A stretch of DNA of 64,000 nucleotides from Mytilus trossulus (GCF_036588685.1 NC_086381.1:49661431-49725430), one strand, 5' to 3'. Shown: positions 46,222 to 59,269, counted from the first letter of the stretch. Translations and numbers: made by a program. Notes: a model not told the origin generated them from the letters alone.

Positions 46222-48442
46222 TCAATGTTCTTGGATAAAAATTCCCATGAATGAACTTCTTACACCGCCGTGGAGATCGTGAAAATAATTGTCTGCATAC
46301 TGATTGTTTGTTTGAATCCAAACATGATCCCCCTTGTTGACAATGCAAAATACATTTCTTGTTGTTGCAAAAAAACCCGCAGATCCTAAATTCATTAAAT
46401 GCTTCCCTTTAACAATGTTATCGACTCTTAGTTCGGTTTGTACATTTTTTGAAGAGTATGTTTGAATGGTCCAGGAAAATAAGTAAACTCCAGATGTTGG
46501 AGCAACAAATATTCCACCTCCTGTGTTAAAGTTGTTTCCTTCGTCAATAAATTGAGTGTCGAATTTTACAATCGAGTTGGTTTGAAGTTGTCTGTTTCCA
46601 CTTAGCTCAACATAAAAAAGCGGACTTTTTTTCTGCGTCTGAATTTCTGAAATAAACATACATTTCATATATTGTTAAAATGATCTCATGTCGAAAATAC
46701 ATTTGTAAATCGTTTGTTAGAATCTTTCAATACGAATTGTGATTTTCAACGAAACATGATTTATTTCGCCTATTTTGCTCAAAATCGAATGCTCTTTACT
46801 TGCTTCTTGTTTTAGGGATTTTAGATTCGATAATTAAATTGAAGATGAAAACGGGAAGGGAGTCAGTCGATTTAAACACCCTCTGTAAAAGTAAAACTAA
46901 AAAGATACGGTAATATAATATATCTTTATTCTCACAAACCAAATTACAAAGGTATAGAGATTATACATTTCAATACAATTACACAAATAAATAATGTACG
47001 AAAGTAGATAGAGGCGTTCACAATTGTTCACCCAGAAAAGTTCAATTTGTTATTTATCTCCTTAATAAGTTTACAGTAAGGATTAGATTGTAAGGATAAA
47101 GTGCGGCATTCAACAATGATAAACTCATCCAATTAGGAAAGAACCAAAGGCTCCGGCATTAAAAAAAATAAAACTAACAAAGGACAAACAGCAATGCGCA
47201 AACACGTCACAGGAAGCAAAAGACTATGAAACATAAATAAAAACACATCTAAAACAAGGTGATCTCTTTTGAATCAGTTAAATCAGCAGATTTTACTCGT
47301 AATTTATCAAAAAAGAGGAATATTCGACAATGAAAAGGCATTAGGGATGTAGCTAATATTTTTTCCTTAAAAATTTATCTTTTACTATTGCAATCTTTAA
47401 ACACCATACAAACAAAAAGTTATAAGTAAAATTCGGCATTCTCAAAGTTTTGCAATGTCGCCTATACTGGTTGACAGACGGGATCATCGGACACGATTTG
47501 AAAGCAAGATACCCCGAAGATAGTTGTGGCCAAGTTTTGTTTGAATTATCTTAGTATAGTTTCACAGGAACAGATTCATGTATAGGTTAATCGACACTGA
47601 CAGTGGCTAATGAATGTGACAAGCGCATTATTTTAACAAAATATATATTCCCGTACAGATTAATTTATCATAAAAAAAAACTTATGTTGTTGGTACATGT
47701 ATTTCTGTTTTAATGATGTAAATAATCAAAGACTTCATTTTTACGAAATATTTGTTTAAGGTGAAAACATACAAAACAACGTGGAAATTAGCGTTTCGTC
47801 ATCGCATTATAAGCCGTAATTTTTTTTACTCATAACAAGATAACAAATCGACCATAATGGTAAATATCGTTAAAATGGAAGACGATGACAGCATAATTTT
47901 TTACAAACGAACATTCATGTACCAGCAACATATAATTCTTTAAGAAAATCTATGGATAAGAGATTTGATGATTTAAGACAAACAAACAAATTTTGTTTTC
48001 GCTTTTTTTGTGCTTTGTATACAACATTAACACATATTCAACTATTTTGAAAGAAATACAAACCGTAATATTTCAGGCAATTACAGAGATAATTATTTTT
48101 TCGATATTTAGCTATAGTTCAACGACCCAAATGTGTATGCAAAATTACTCAAAAATATGTGACATAGCCGAATTATTGTTCCTTAACCTTGAAGAGATTC
48201 GTGTTGTTAAGGTGCTACCTCATAAAGTTATATCCCGCAGACATTCTCGTTTGTAAAAGAAAATACTTACTAGTTTGAAGATTATTCAGAATATCAGTCA
48301 TATTATTTATCCGTACAACCAATGAGTCAAATGACCTTTCCAAAGAATCTGTTCTATTTTCAATCGTTCCATTGCTAATGGATTTAGTAAGCACTCTGTG
48401 GAATATAATTACTCCCATATAAATCAAAATTTGTAAACCCAT
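46222..48442 (-). CDS. Secreted C1q-domain protein, intact, 198 aa, two exons
   Basis: Exon 1 is 48442-48271: ATG, a hydrophobic leader (MGLQILIYMGVIIFH...), then a short heptad-like stretch (SLERSFDSLVVRINNMTDIL) with three N-glycosylation sites (NGT, NRT, NMT), ending at an A|GTAAGT donor in phase 1. The intron is 46647-48270. Exon 2 is 46646-46222 (TTTCAG acceptor), encoding the globular C1q head: PLFYVEL near its start, NSIVKFDTQFIDEG, then NFNTGGGIFVAPTSGVYLFS, which fits the C1q signature, and the terminal strand SSFMGIFIQEH before TGA. The exons sum to 597 nt without a stop. There is no collagen region, so it is the short globular type. C1q-domain proteins of bivalves are lectin-like recognition molecules in haemolymph or mucus. 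AATAAA on the minus strand lies at 46214-46209, right after the stop. Confidence 0.92.
46647..48270 (-). other. Intron of the intact C1q gene
   Basis: A+T-rich sequence with GT-AG ends. No second exon or repeat of a named family was recognised in it. Confidence 0.7.
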
Positions 48443-48964
48443 TTCCCTTTTACACTGACTGATTTAACTGATTTGACAAATATATATTTAGTGATTTGGC
48501 ATCTGACGTTCATGGGTTTTATAATGGTTCATAAGTTTTTTCTAAATCCATAGGTGGCACAACTTCAAAGTATATCATGCTTGATTTTGAAGTTATTTTC
48601 GAAGTTATATATCCCCTTGACTTCACTTTGATGCTAGGCTACGTTTTCAATGTTCTACAAAAATGTCATTCTATAGAATCACCTTTCTAAACCTCTTAAC
48701 TAAACTAAAATTAATGTAGATAACTTTGCTTTCATGGTATATCTAATGAGAAAAATACTATTTTTATATCTTTCAATCAAGACGCAGCTTCGAAAAAGAT
48801 ATAGATAAACTGTAACTTCAGTAATAGTGATGTCAGCTTTAACAATTTGTATATATAACGTTTTTTTCTTTTCTTCACAAGTATGCGTACAAGTAGTTTA
48901 TATTAGAAGACTGTCAAATCTATTTTAAGTTAAATCATGGAGAGCCGAAAGATAGAGTTGTACC

Positions 48965-49235
48965 TGGATAGAATATGAAACTCAAACTCATAAGTCGAAA
49001 ATAACTGACAACACCAGACCTTAGAGAGACAAAGACAAACGGAAGAATGTCAGAACACAAAGAACAACATTGAAATCCATAGGGGTGAACTCATGTGCTC
49101 CTGAAATGCAAGCATATTCTGCTTGATCCCACAGCACATGTGTCACCCGTCGTTTTGCTCTTGCAAGTGCAAATCCTGTGATAAATTTACTTCGGTAGGT
49201 CATATTTTGGGAAAAAGGACGGAGTTGTAGTAACG
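48965..49235 (-). repeat. Dispersed repeat (CCTTCCGGAG.ACCTGAGA family), diverged
   Basis: AAACTCAAACTCATAAGTCG, then ACTCATGTGCTCCTGAAATG, corresponding to the 14955-15145 copy, with ~100 further bases (GCACATGTGTCACCCGTCGT) on the right. Confidence 0.5.
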
Positions 49236-49779
49236 ACATTCATAACATATCTATGGAAGCGCGTATGGTAAACCCCTTGTTATTTTGTTGCAAATAAGTC
49301 GGAAGTATAAGTTATGTTATGTGCCTGTATTTATGTGTTTTAAGCTGGAATCAAATCATAATGTGGTGTCAACTTGTTGGAATAGTGCAGAAAAACTTGC
49401 ATTACCATGTGGTCTTGTAATAAAAATGTAATAGCATAATAACTAAAAGTCAACCACTCTGTGTGTAAAAATCATCTATAGACGCATAATCATGAAAATG
49501 AACAAATCAAGATTTAAACAATTTGTAATATTTGTTATATCCGAAGTTTTTAGTATTTTAAATTTTTGAATGTCTTTTTCCCAATACGCTTTAACCACTG
49601 TACAGAAGGATATATGAGTTAAACTAGAAACTGTTGTAACTAAATGTGAAAAAAATGTAGTACTTGTACTGATTAACCACTGTGAAATGGTTTACATTTT
49701 GCGATTTCAAGTGACAAGATGGTTAGTTTTATTATTGTGATTATCTTGTTACTGACCATGACTTTCGTTTTTATAGTGA

Positions 49780-50090
49780 TTAAGATTATTAATAGAATGT
49801 TGGCTACTGTACCTCATTTTGTTTTAACATTTTTACCTATTATTCTGTAAGTTTTGCTCACATATTGTTGTTAATATAATGGAATTATATGCAACTGTCA
49901 TTCAAATCGAGAGGTTTAGCTAGCTTTACAGTCAGTTGTTATTCACCATTTTCCTCATAAGCAAATGTATGGGGTAGGGATCTAACAATTGTTTTCCATT
50001 GGTTTGTTGTGTTTAAGCTTTTGATTTTGCTATTTGTTAAGGGTCTTTCCGTTTTAATCATTTCGTGGAGTATTGTACATGTATCATTGT
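49780..50090 (+). repeat. Composite dispersed repeat
   Basis: Diverged copy of 19140-19450: TTGTTGTTAATATAATGGAA, TTTAGCTAGCTTTACAG, then TTTTGATTTTGCTATTTGTT. Confidence 0.55.
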
Positions 50091-50224
50091 TATTTTACTT
50101 TTTTTTTATTATGATAATTTTATCGCATGGCACCATGTTCGAGTTACACTGTTACAATACAAAAAATATAAAAAAAACTTTTGAAAAACATATCCCAACG
50201 GATTAATGATATGGAGTATATATC

Positions 50225-52030
50225 AGCTTTTTAATCGGAGTCGACATGATCGTAATACTATTATACATACATAAACAGCCTGCAAATTTATGAAGCTTTT
50301 GAAAATCTTAAGACTGAGCAACAAGAATGCCACCAAAAACCAGAGGGGAAATCATGTGCTCCGGAAGGATACACAGATCTTGCTCCACATTAGTATGGTC
50401 AAATTGAACAATTCATTAAAACTGATTGCATTTGGTTTGGGACATTAAATTAATCTTATTTTCAACTCTTAATTGTTCTGTTATGAAACATTTATTAAGG
50501 TGTATATATTTATATATAAGTCTGAATATTAAAACCAACAGTGTTAGAATTAGATTGTTATGCTGACAACTTTCCCCCCTAAACATATATATACAAGTGT
50601 TCCTTGTTGTTCTTCATCTCAGTGTCACATTAAAGTTCACATGATTGAGTGAACCAACGATCAAGGAAATTCTGAACCAATACTATAGCGTTAACATTTC
50701 AAAAAAAAAATCGACCAGGATGCTACACTTTCATATATGTAATATCATTATTTCTTTTAAGAATGTCTTAGATCAACATGGCAAGAGGATTGCGAATCAA
50801 TATAATAAAATCAGTTGACGATGTTTATAAAGTTCTTTTTTTTTATTTATTGATACAATTTTTATGTATCAACATTTGTTTATCAAAGAAAGACGGGTAA
50901 CTTGCCGCCGTTGTAATAGAAGAACAATATTGTCTGTATAGAAGAAATCCCAAACTAAAAAAATTGCTCCATATATCTCTCCAAAACAAATCTATAAAAG
51001 TGCTTTGTGGATTGCTCGATATTTCTTTTTTGCAGTGGGTTTTCTTCCACGTGTGTTTTACTCCCACGTCTTTTGTAACACCAGTCTAGTCCTGTTTTTT
51101 ATTAGTAAGTTCACAGAAAACAAAACGACGGATATATAAAGCATAAGAAGATATGTCTAAAATTATATCTCGTGTGTATTTATTTCACATCAAGGTTCGT
51201 TTGAATAATTTTGCTGACTTTTGTTATTCTTTCACCTTTAATAGTTTTTCTGACTTTTGTTATTCTAACTCCATAAGGACTAAGAGATACCAAAAGATTA
51301 CAAAATAACATTTTGGCTTTTATTTTATTTTTTCTTGAATTTAAAAAAATGGATTTTGATAACGTCTTAAAATATGTATTTGTATTGTCAATTTTGAACT
51401 AAAGAAGTATACGTAACATATTTGTTCATTGTTTTTTTCTTTTCTTATGCCCTTGCATCCAAATGCTGGTATAATCATATACAGTAAATTAAACAAATTT
51501 TAAAAAAACTCTCTCATTACAGAGGTAAAAACAAATGTATAATATTACAAAAAACATTTTCAATTTTTTTTTAATTCAAAGTTCAATGTTCCTGAATAAA
51601 AAGTCCCATGAAAGAACTTCTGATACCGCTGTGGAGATCATGGAAATAATTATCTGCATAATTATTAGTTGTTTGTATCCAAACATGATCGCCTTTGTTG
51701 ACAGTGCAGAGTATATTTCTTGTTGTCCCGAAATTCCCAGCGCCAGATCCTAAACCCATTAACTGTTTTCCTTTAACAATGTTGTCGACTCTCAGTTCGG
51801 TTTCTGCACTTTTCGAAGTGTGTGTCTGAATGGTCCAGAAGAACATATAGTCTCCTCAGATTGGAGCAATAAAAATACCGTCTCCTGTGTTAAAGTTATT
51901 TCCATCGTCAATAAATTGTGTGTCGAACTTCACAATAGAGTTGGTTTGAAGATGTCTGTTTCCACTAAGCTCAACATAAAACAACGGACGTTTCTTCTCC
52001 GTCGAAATTTCTGGAATATACATATATTTC
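50225..52030. repeat. Segmental duplication, copy 2 (contains C1q exon B)
   Basis: Collinear with 42830-46700 minus three insertions. Runs from AATCGGAGTCGACATGATCG through TTCATCTCAGTGTCACATTA (near 50613), the TGCTTTGTGGATTGCTCGATA segment (near 51000) and the whole C1q exon. Confidence 0.75.
51583..52010 (-). pseudogene. C1q-domain exon B, one in-frame TGA
   Basis: Splice acceptor ATTCCAG at 52017-52011, then a 428-nt frame parallel to exon 2 of the intact gene, one codon longer (GLGSGAGNFG region), ending FIQEH and TGA at 51585-51583. The frame is broken only by a TGA at 51858-51856, inside the FIAPI.GDYMFFW strand, where exon C has a serine TCA. There is no frameshift. Its nearest upstream first exon on this strand is 57816-57645. 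With that exon the phase matches (172+428 = 600 nt). Either a very young pseudogene, a polymorphic null or a sequencing error. Confidence 0.82.
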
Positions 52031-54079
52031 ATGTATACACTACACTCCTGTTGAAAATAAATCTTTTATTATACTGTGAAAGTACTTTTATTCGTGGGGT
52101 ACTTATTTTCGTGGTTTTAATGGATGACTTTATCCACGATTTTAAGTCTCCGACGAAATAAAACAACCGTTGTCCAAATCAAGACATAAAAGATAACCAT
52201 AAACTACAACTGCAGACAGGATTGTACCTATTAAATCTTTAAAAACGTAAACTGTCCAACTTTTGATCTTTTAATTCTCATAAAAAAATATTTTTGATCA
52301 ATCGGATTCCCGGCATTGATATTTTATGAAAAAGTGTTCATTCCATGCCCTCTTAATATCAATTCTCGTATGCATTTGAAATAATAAATACATGCTGGGC
52401 TTCCTTTTGATAATAATTATTTTACAATTCAAGATATATTTATAGTATTTGTTTTATGTAACTATTTTCTTTAGGTGACATGTTTATAGCCTAATTAACA
52501 CCTTTGATGGTCTTTTATCTGTTGATCACTCTATCTCAGTTAATAAGTGTGATCATTACGTACGGGTCAAGGTTTACTTTGCAATTTCCTTCCATCCAGT
52601 CCATTGTAAATTTCGTTTCAAATGGCTTTAATTTTTCAATTTTTTCATTTTTTTTAAAGAAAATTTAAACCTAAGTTTTTGTAAACCCACGAACATGTAA
52701 ATGTTGCTCAAACCACGAAAAATTGATACCCACGAATTAAAGTACTTTCACAGTAGTCGTTTAGTACCAATTGTGATTTTCAACAAAACATGATACATTT
52801 CGCTAAAATTGCTCAAATCAAAAACAATTGACTGACTTCTTGTATTAGGATTTTAAATTTCGTAGATCCTCTAATTGAATTGAGGAAAGACACGGGGTGT
52901 GTGTTAGTCGTTTGCAACATCCTCTTTGAAAGTAGAACTTGAAGGATACGGTATATATGCTACCGACACAACTATTCGTTGGTAATCAAAAGACCAGACT
53001 GTAAGGATATCGTGCAGCCTTCAACAATGAAATACTCATCCAATTAAGAAAGTGCATGAAAAAAGGGAAATATGCAATAGAACATCTTTTTCTTTTTAAA
53101 TATGTATTTCTTATGATGAAACGGAAACAATCCGAACATTTAGTTCATGAGTTGTTAGGACATAGAAAAAAAGAACTGAAACTTTACAAATTGCTATGGA
53201 GTAGTCACTGAAAAACTAAACATCAGGCATTTATACTTCTCAGTTACTCGATTTATTTATTTTTTTATTTATTTTTTTAATTTATTTCATACTGTGGGTT
53301 CCGACATCCAACAAATAAAAAGTTGTTAAATGGAAAGCTCGATGTGCACACATATTACTATATATAGTTTCTGCTTCAGGATTTGGTAGCTAGCGAATAC
53401 ATTCTTATTGACACAAACCCAAATTAAATAATCAAGACGACACATGCACTCACACGGTTTCCCTTATAAGAATGACTGAGCTACGAGTAAATCAACCACA
53501 CTTGGCACGCAGCAGGAATAAAATGCCAAAAATTTTGCAAAAACAATTGATGTTACATGAACTTGACGTCTTATTGTTTATAGATTAATAAAATAGTGGC
53601 TTTAAACATCCTAAACATTTTCCCAATGTATGATAATTACATGGTTTTATATTTCCTTTAAAAATGCAATTCAATTTTGGTAAATTTTATGTTACTGGTT
53701 TGCTCACCATAGTTATAACTTTTTTCAAATTAGCTTAATAACAGGATCAAATTTTTGATTCCATTTTAACTATCCCAGAACCCAATATCTCAAACATTTT
53801 GTTGTAACAAATTTTAAATGTGAGGTCAAATTTTCTTGTTTTCTTCTTAAATTTCTTATTGTGACGTCATTAGAAAGGCGACCACATCAAAATTACACAA
53901 CTTTCCTCAAATCTTTGAAAAGGAAGGACAAAAATCATAAGATAAACAGATACCCTCACTGTAACTCGTGTATTACAATATTTCTCCACTCACAACAATT
54001 AAATTTAATTATTTAAAAAGCTCGACAAGCCTCGCGCTTTTAATAATAAAAATTAACTGTCTCCAGTGGAGAAATATAA
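51604..54079. repeat. Tandem duplication, unit 1
   Basis: Nearly identical to 54081-56402 (offset 2477 bp at the left, 2472 near the right). Contains most of C1q exon B and intron sequence including MITE 52074-52753. Extra ~155 bp (about 53872-54025) are absent from unit 2. Confidence 0.88.
52074..52753. mobile_element. Mariner-like MITE, 680 bp, in duplication unit 1
   Basis: Inverted ends CTGTGAAAGTACTTTTATTC...TTTCGTGG and CCACGAAAAATTG...AAGTACTTTCACAG, over ~40 bp with a few mismatches, each bounded by TA (52072-52073, 52754-52755). A TA duplication is typical of Tc1/mariner. No coding frame. Confidence 0.72.
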
Positions 54080-54487
54080 GTCCCATGAAAGAACTTCTGA
54101 TACCGCTGTGGAGATCATGGAAATAATTATCTGCATAATTATTAGTTGTTTGTATCCAAACATGATCGCCTTTGTTGACAGTGCAGAGTATATTTCTTGT
54201 TGTCCCGAAATTCCCAGCGCCAGATCCTAAACCCATTAACTGTTTTCCTTTAACAATGTTGTCGACTCACAGTTCGGTTTCTACACTTTTCGAAGTGTGT
54301 GTCTGAATGGTCCAGAAGAACATATAGTCTCCTGAGATTGGAGCAATAAAAATACCGTCTCCTGTGTTAAAGTTATTTCCTTCGTCAATAAATTGTGTGT
54401 CGAACTTCACAATAGAGTTGGTTTGAAGATGTCTGTTTCCACTAAGCTCAACATAAAACAACGGACGTTTCTTCTCCGTCGAAATTT
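54009..54487 (-). pseudogene. C1q-domain exon C, one in-frame TGA and replaced C-terminus
   Basis: Acceptor TTTCAG (54493-54488), then the C1q frame from 54487. A TGA at 54269-54267 follows SKSVETEL, where exon B has arginine AGA. Downstream the frame resumes to SSFMGL, but at 54081 the tandem-duplication junction replaces the native FIQEH end with unrelated residues (IFLHWRQLIF...) up to a stop at 54011-54009. Phase with the first exon at 57816-57645 is correct (172+479 = 651 nt). Exon C keeps the Ser codon that is TGA in exon B, so the two stops arose independently. Confidence 0.82.
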
Positions 54488-56402
54488 CTGAAATATACAT
54501 ATATTTCATGTATAAACTACACTCCTGTTGAAAATAAATCTTTTATTATACTGTGAAAGTACTTTTATTCGTGGGGTACTTATTTTCGTGGTTTTCATGG
54601 ATGACTTTATCCACGATTTTAAGTCTCCGTCGAAATAAAACAACCGTTGTCCAAATCAAGACATAAAAGATAACCATAAACTACAACTGCAGACAGGATT
54701 GTACCTATTAAATCTTTAAAAACGTAAACTGTCCAACTTTTGATCTTTTAATTCTCATAAAAACATATTTTTGATCAATCGGATTTCCCGGCATTGATAT
54801 TTTATGAAAAAGTGTTCATTCCATGCCCTCTTAATATCAATTCTCGTATGCATTTGAAATAATAAATACATGCTGGGCTTCCTTTTGATAATAATTATTT
54901 TACAATTCAAGATATATTTATAGTATTTGTTTTATGTAACTATTTTCTTTAGGTGACATGTTTATAGCCTAATTAACACCTTTGATGGTCTTTTATCTGT
55001 TGATCACTCTATCTCAGTTAATAAGTGTGATCATAACGTACGGGTCAAGGTTTACTTTGCAATTTCCTTCCATCCAGTCCATTGTAAATTTCGTTTCGAA
55101 TGGCTTTAATTTTTCAATTTTTTCATTTTTTTTTAAGAAAATTTAAACCTAAGTTTTTGTAAACCCACGAACATGTAAATGTTGCTCAAACCACGAAAAA
55201 TTGATACCCACAAATTAAAATACTTTCACAGTAGTCGTTTAGTACCAATTGTGATTTTCAACAAAACATGATACATTTCGCTAAAATTGCTCAAATCAAA
55301 AACAATTGACTGACTTCTTGTATTAGGATTTTAAATTTCGTAGATCCTCTAATTGAATTGAGGAAAGACACGGGGTGTGTGTAAGTCGTTTGCAACATCC
55401 TCTTTGAAAGTAGAAGGATACGGTATATATGCTACCGACACAACTATTCGTTGGTAATCAAAAGACCAGACTGTAAGGATATCGTGCAGCCTTCAACAAT
55501 GAAATACTCATCCAATTAAGAAAGTGCATGAAAAAAGGGAAATATGCAATAGAACATCTTTTTCTTTTTAAATATGTATTTCTTATGATGAAACAGAAAC
55601 AATCCGAACATTTAGTTCATGAGTTGTTAGGACATAGAAAAAAAGAACTGAAACTTTACAAATTGCTATGGAGTAGTCACTGAAAAACTAAACATCAGGC
55701 ATTTATACTTCTCAGTTACTCGATTTATTTATTTTTTTATTTATTTTTTTAATTTATTTCATACTGTGGGTTCCAACATCCAACAAATAAAAAGTTGTTA
55801 AATGGAAAGCTCGATGTGCACACATGTTACTATATATAGTTTCTGCTTCAGGATTTGGTAGCTAGCGAATACATTCTTATTGACACAAACCCAAATTAAA
55901 TAATCAAGACGACACATGCACTCACACGGTTTCCCTTATAAGAATGACTGAGCTACGAGTAAATCAACCACACTTGGCACGCAGCAGGAATAAAATGCCA
56001 AAAATTTTGCAAAAACAATTGATGTTACATGAACTTGACGTCTTAGTGTTTATAGGTTAATAAAATAGTGGCTTTAAACATCCTGAACATTTTCCCAATG
56101 TATGGTAATTACATGGTTTTATATTTCCTTTAAAAATGCAATTCAATTTTGGTAAATTTTATGTTACTGGTTTGCTCACCATAGTTATAACTTTTTTCAA
56201 ATAAGCTTAATAACATGATCAAATTTTTGATTCCATTTTAACTATCCCAGAACCCAATATCTCAAACATTTTGTTGTAACAAATTTTAATTGTGAGGTCA
56301 AATTTTCTTGTTTTCTTCTTAAATTTCTTATTGTGACGTCATGAAAAAGGCAAGCCTCGCGCTTTAAATAATACAAATTAACTGTCTCCAGTGGAGAAAT
56401 AT
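54081..56402. repeat. Tandem duplication, unit 2
   Basis: Starts inside the C1q exon (TCCCATGAAAGAACTTCTGA) and ends CTGTCTCCAGTGGAGAAATA, the same phrase that precedes the junction at 54059-54078. The junction therefore joins unit-end intron sequence to exon sequence. Confidence 0.88.
54551..55231. mobile_element. Mariner-like MITE in duplication unit 2
   Basis: Same element as 52074-52753 at the equivalent place, TA-flanked (54549-54550, 55232-55233), so the insertion predates the tandem duplication. Confidence 0.72.
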
Positions 56403-57644
56403 CTTAAAAAAATTGTGGCAGTTGTGAAATCTATATGACTATAACATGTATGAATTGAAGTAAAGTATCTGGGGAGTGTCAAATAAAAGGTGAAAGATAT
56501 CATTAGGATATTCATCAATCTTTTGTCGACGGATTAAATCACTACTGCAAAAAAAAAAAAAAAAAAAAACACCAAAGGACAAAACAAAAGACTAAGAAAC
56601 ACGATGAGAACCCCACCCAAAACAAGATGTTCTCCGGTGAATCAGACGTATCAGCAGATTTTACTCGTAATGTGTCAATGTGTCAAACGAGTTCGGCAAT
56701 GAAAAGGAATTTAAAGACTCGAATAAATTATAATCGAAAAACAAGTAAAGTAACAACTAAAACAAAACGGACTTTCAATAGAAAACATATCAAGTAAAAC
56801 AAGACAATAAACAATTTCAGCATCTCGATTTATTTGTAGATCTTGTCTTACTGACTGTGTTAGCGATTCAAATTTCTACATTTCTAGTCATAGTTTTCAA
56901 TATAATAGACAAAATTATATACAATTGTTAGAATTGTCATAAGGGGGTAATAATATGATCATAATTTAATTGGCTACTTCCAGTTTAGTTCATTTATTTG
57001 TATATCTTGTCTTATATATGAGCTTACTAATATTGTTTGCCCTTAACATTTATCTCTAACTATTGTTATTTCTAAACATAGTACAAACACGAAATGTTTG
57101 ATAAAAAGCGTAATTTAAGGTCTGACTAAATAACTCTTCTAAAATGTCGTCTTACAGTTTCGATACTAGTAAACAAAAGATATATATAAATAGATACAAG
57201 ACGATGCGGTATGGGTTCCAATGAGACAACTCTCCAAGTGACAATTTATAAAAAAAAAAACAGCAGTATAGGTCAAATAATGGGCTTCAACACAAAGCCT
57301 TGGCTTACACCGAACAGCAAGCTATAAAACCATTCAAACGGGGAAGCCAACGGTCTGATCTATATAAAAAAAAAACAAGAAACGACAAACACTCATGAAA
57401 CATATCAACAAACAACAACTACTGAACACCATATTCCTGAATTATGACAGGTGCAAACATTTGCTGTGGTATTTAACTTTACCAACCTTTACTATAAGTA
57501 CCTCTATTGACTATTATTTGGATCGGCAATCGACAAAAATAAACTTATGTGCAAGCATGTCTTTCAGTGATATGTGTTGATAAATAGCTGCTTCGTTAAT
57601 GTATATCCCACAGATATTTTCCTTTATCAAAAGCCTTTACTTAC
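56403..57644. other. Putative intron between orphan first exon and exon C
   Basis: Contains an A21 tract (56549-56569) and a SINE-like repeat at 57203-57395. No other exon recognised; the frame at 57395-57580 looks random. Confidence 0.5.
57203..57395 (+). repeat. SINE-like dispersed repeat
   Basis: ACGATGCGGTATGGGTTCCA, ATGAGACAACTCTCC, then GGGCTTCAACACAAAGCCTT and ACCGAACAGCAAGCTATAAA; same family as 11292-11466. Confidence 0.65.
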
Positions 57645-57816
57645 TCGTTTGAAGATTATTCAGAATGTCACTAATATTATTTATCCGTAAAACCAATGAG
57701 TCAAAAGACTTTTCCAAAGCATCTGTTCTATTTTCAATCGTTCCATTGCTTATGGATTTAGAAAACACTATGTGGACTACAATTACTGCAATATAAAGAA
57801 AAAAATGTAAACTCAT
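57645..57816 (-). CDS. First exon of a C1q-domain gene (for exons C and/or B)
   Basis: ATG at 57816 opens MSLHFFLYIAVIVVHIVFS, a good signal peptide, followed by SNGTIENRTDALEKSFDSLV with the same two glycosylation sites and heptad pattern as exon 1 of the intact gene. It is also 172 nt long and ends at the same A|GTAAGT donor in phase 1. Downstream on this strand the only matching exons are C (54487) and B (52010), both of which carry a TGA. So the exon looks functional while its known partners do not. Confidence 0.8.
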
Positions 57817-59269
57817 TTTCCTATTTCGCAGCGTGCTTTAACTGGTTGGTCAAAGATACATTGAAGTTATTTGTCGTCTGACGTGCATCTGATTATTTAA
57901 TTGCTGATTAATTTTCTCCCGTAAGTCGAGAGAAGGAACTACATTTGAATTTTAGTATATCATGATTATCATAATTATTGAAATTGTATCTACACTTGAC
58001 CTCAGTGTGATAAAAGAATACGTTTTTCTTTGTTCTTCCATAGAACTACCTGTCTTAACTTCTTTGAGAAACTTTAGTTAATGTAGATTATGTTGCTTTT
58101 AATATATATCAGATGACCTAAATAATTTGTCTACCATTCAATCAAGGCGCAACTTTCGGAATAGATATAGATAAACAGTAGTTTCAGTAAAAACAATATC
58201 AGTTTAACATGTTTCTACAGATCTGTCTTTCATTAAAGAGTTGGCGTACAATCAGTTTATAATACATGACTGCCAAACGTTGTTTTGTTTAATGTAATGT
58301 TTTTATCGAGACAATATTAACAATAAATTATAGAAATTTAAGTTTGTTCTTTTCTTGTGTCAAACCAGATGGAATAAGAAGGAAAGTTTATAACAATCAG
58401 TTCTACAGTATGACGTTGAAGTAGTTGATAATATTGTGGTAAAAAAGTCAATAAATAGAGATAACACTTAAGGTTTAAGCTCCACTATGGTACTGTAAGA
58501 AAATAAAACAAACTTTTGTCTAGCATATATTATATTAAAGACCATACAGTAGCCTTGTTCAATGTATCCATAAATTGACAATACTGAGTCGGGATCTACC
58601 CAATATTCCCTTATATAGCAAGGTTGATTGCATATCTATAAATTTCTGCATAATAGCGAATAGCACGGTTCTGGATATTGTCTATTTACTGATATCTTCT
58701 GTATCAAAAAGTTAAATAAAGTCAACATCCATCAGACGAATAATCAAGAATAGAAACAATCAAAGAGTTCATGCTCATTCATTTGATGTAAATTCGATAT
58801 ATTTTGGTATTGGGGATTGATGCATATTTTTTTTCCTTCCTAGTGCTGTTTAAATTCTCTTTTGTCCACTGATGCGGGTTCAAATTTACCGACTATAAGT
58901 GACAAAGTGATTTGAGGCGTTTTCTTGTTTTTGAAGGTAACATTTGATTGAAATTATTTTTTCCTGGGAGGTAAACGTACCCTTTAAAAGTTATGTGCAT
59001 TTTGGGTCGTATTGCTCAATATTTAGTTTTTCAGTGCAAAATGTCTGCCTTTTTTATTGTCATTTGTATCCTGTAGTTGTTAGTCATTCTCCAAATTTTT
59101 TATTTTTTTCACCACTAGGTATCATTTTCAAGTTTATGTATTGCTTCAATTGCATTTAGGAACATCAGATCCACATTAACTAAAATAACTTATATTAGTT
59201 ATTCCGTCCGAAACGCTTTTCTGGATTTACCTTCATCCGGACTGATCAACGCACTTAAACATTGACATC
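57817..59269. other. No gene recognised
   Basis: Upstream flank of the orphan C1q first exon; A+T-rich. The open frame at 58944-59159 resembles repeat-derived sequence and is not supported. Confidence 0.5.

Larger units (their letters stand above)
42830..46700. repeat. Segmental duplication, copy 1 (contains C1q exon A)
   Basis: Starts GAGTCGACATGATCGCAATA and follows 50225-52030 collinearly through the C1q exon, but is about 2 kb longer because it carries the MITE 42979-43640, a SINE-like unit (43989-44120) and the Helitron-like unit 44908-45770 that copy 2 lacks. Confidence 0.75.
48443..50224. other. Upstream of the intact C1q gene; repeats only
   Basis: Probable promoter side of the C1q gene; no TATA box or response element is convincing. 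Contains dispersed repeats at 48965-49235 (-) and 49780-50090 (+). Confidence 0.5.

Noticed and set aside
51856..51858. TGA codons in C1q exons as selenocysteine
   Set aside because: Paralogues have Ser, Arg and Gly at these sites, not Cys, and no SECIS-like hairpin is apparent after the exons; pseudogenisation, polymorphism or error are more likely.
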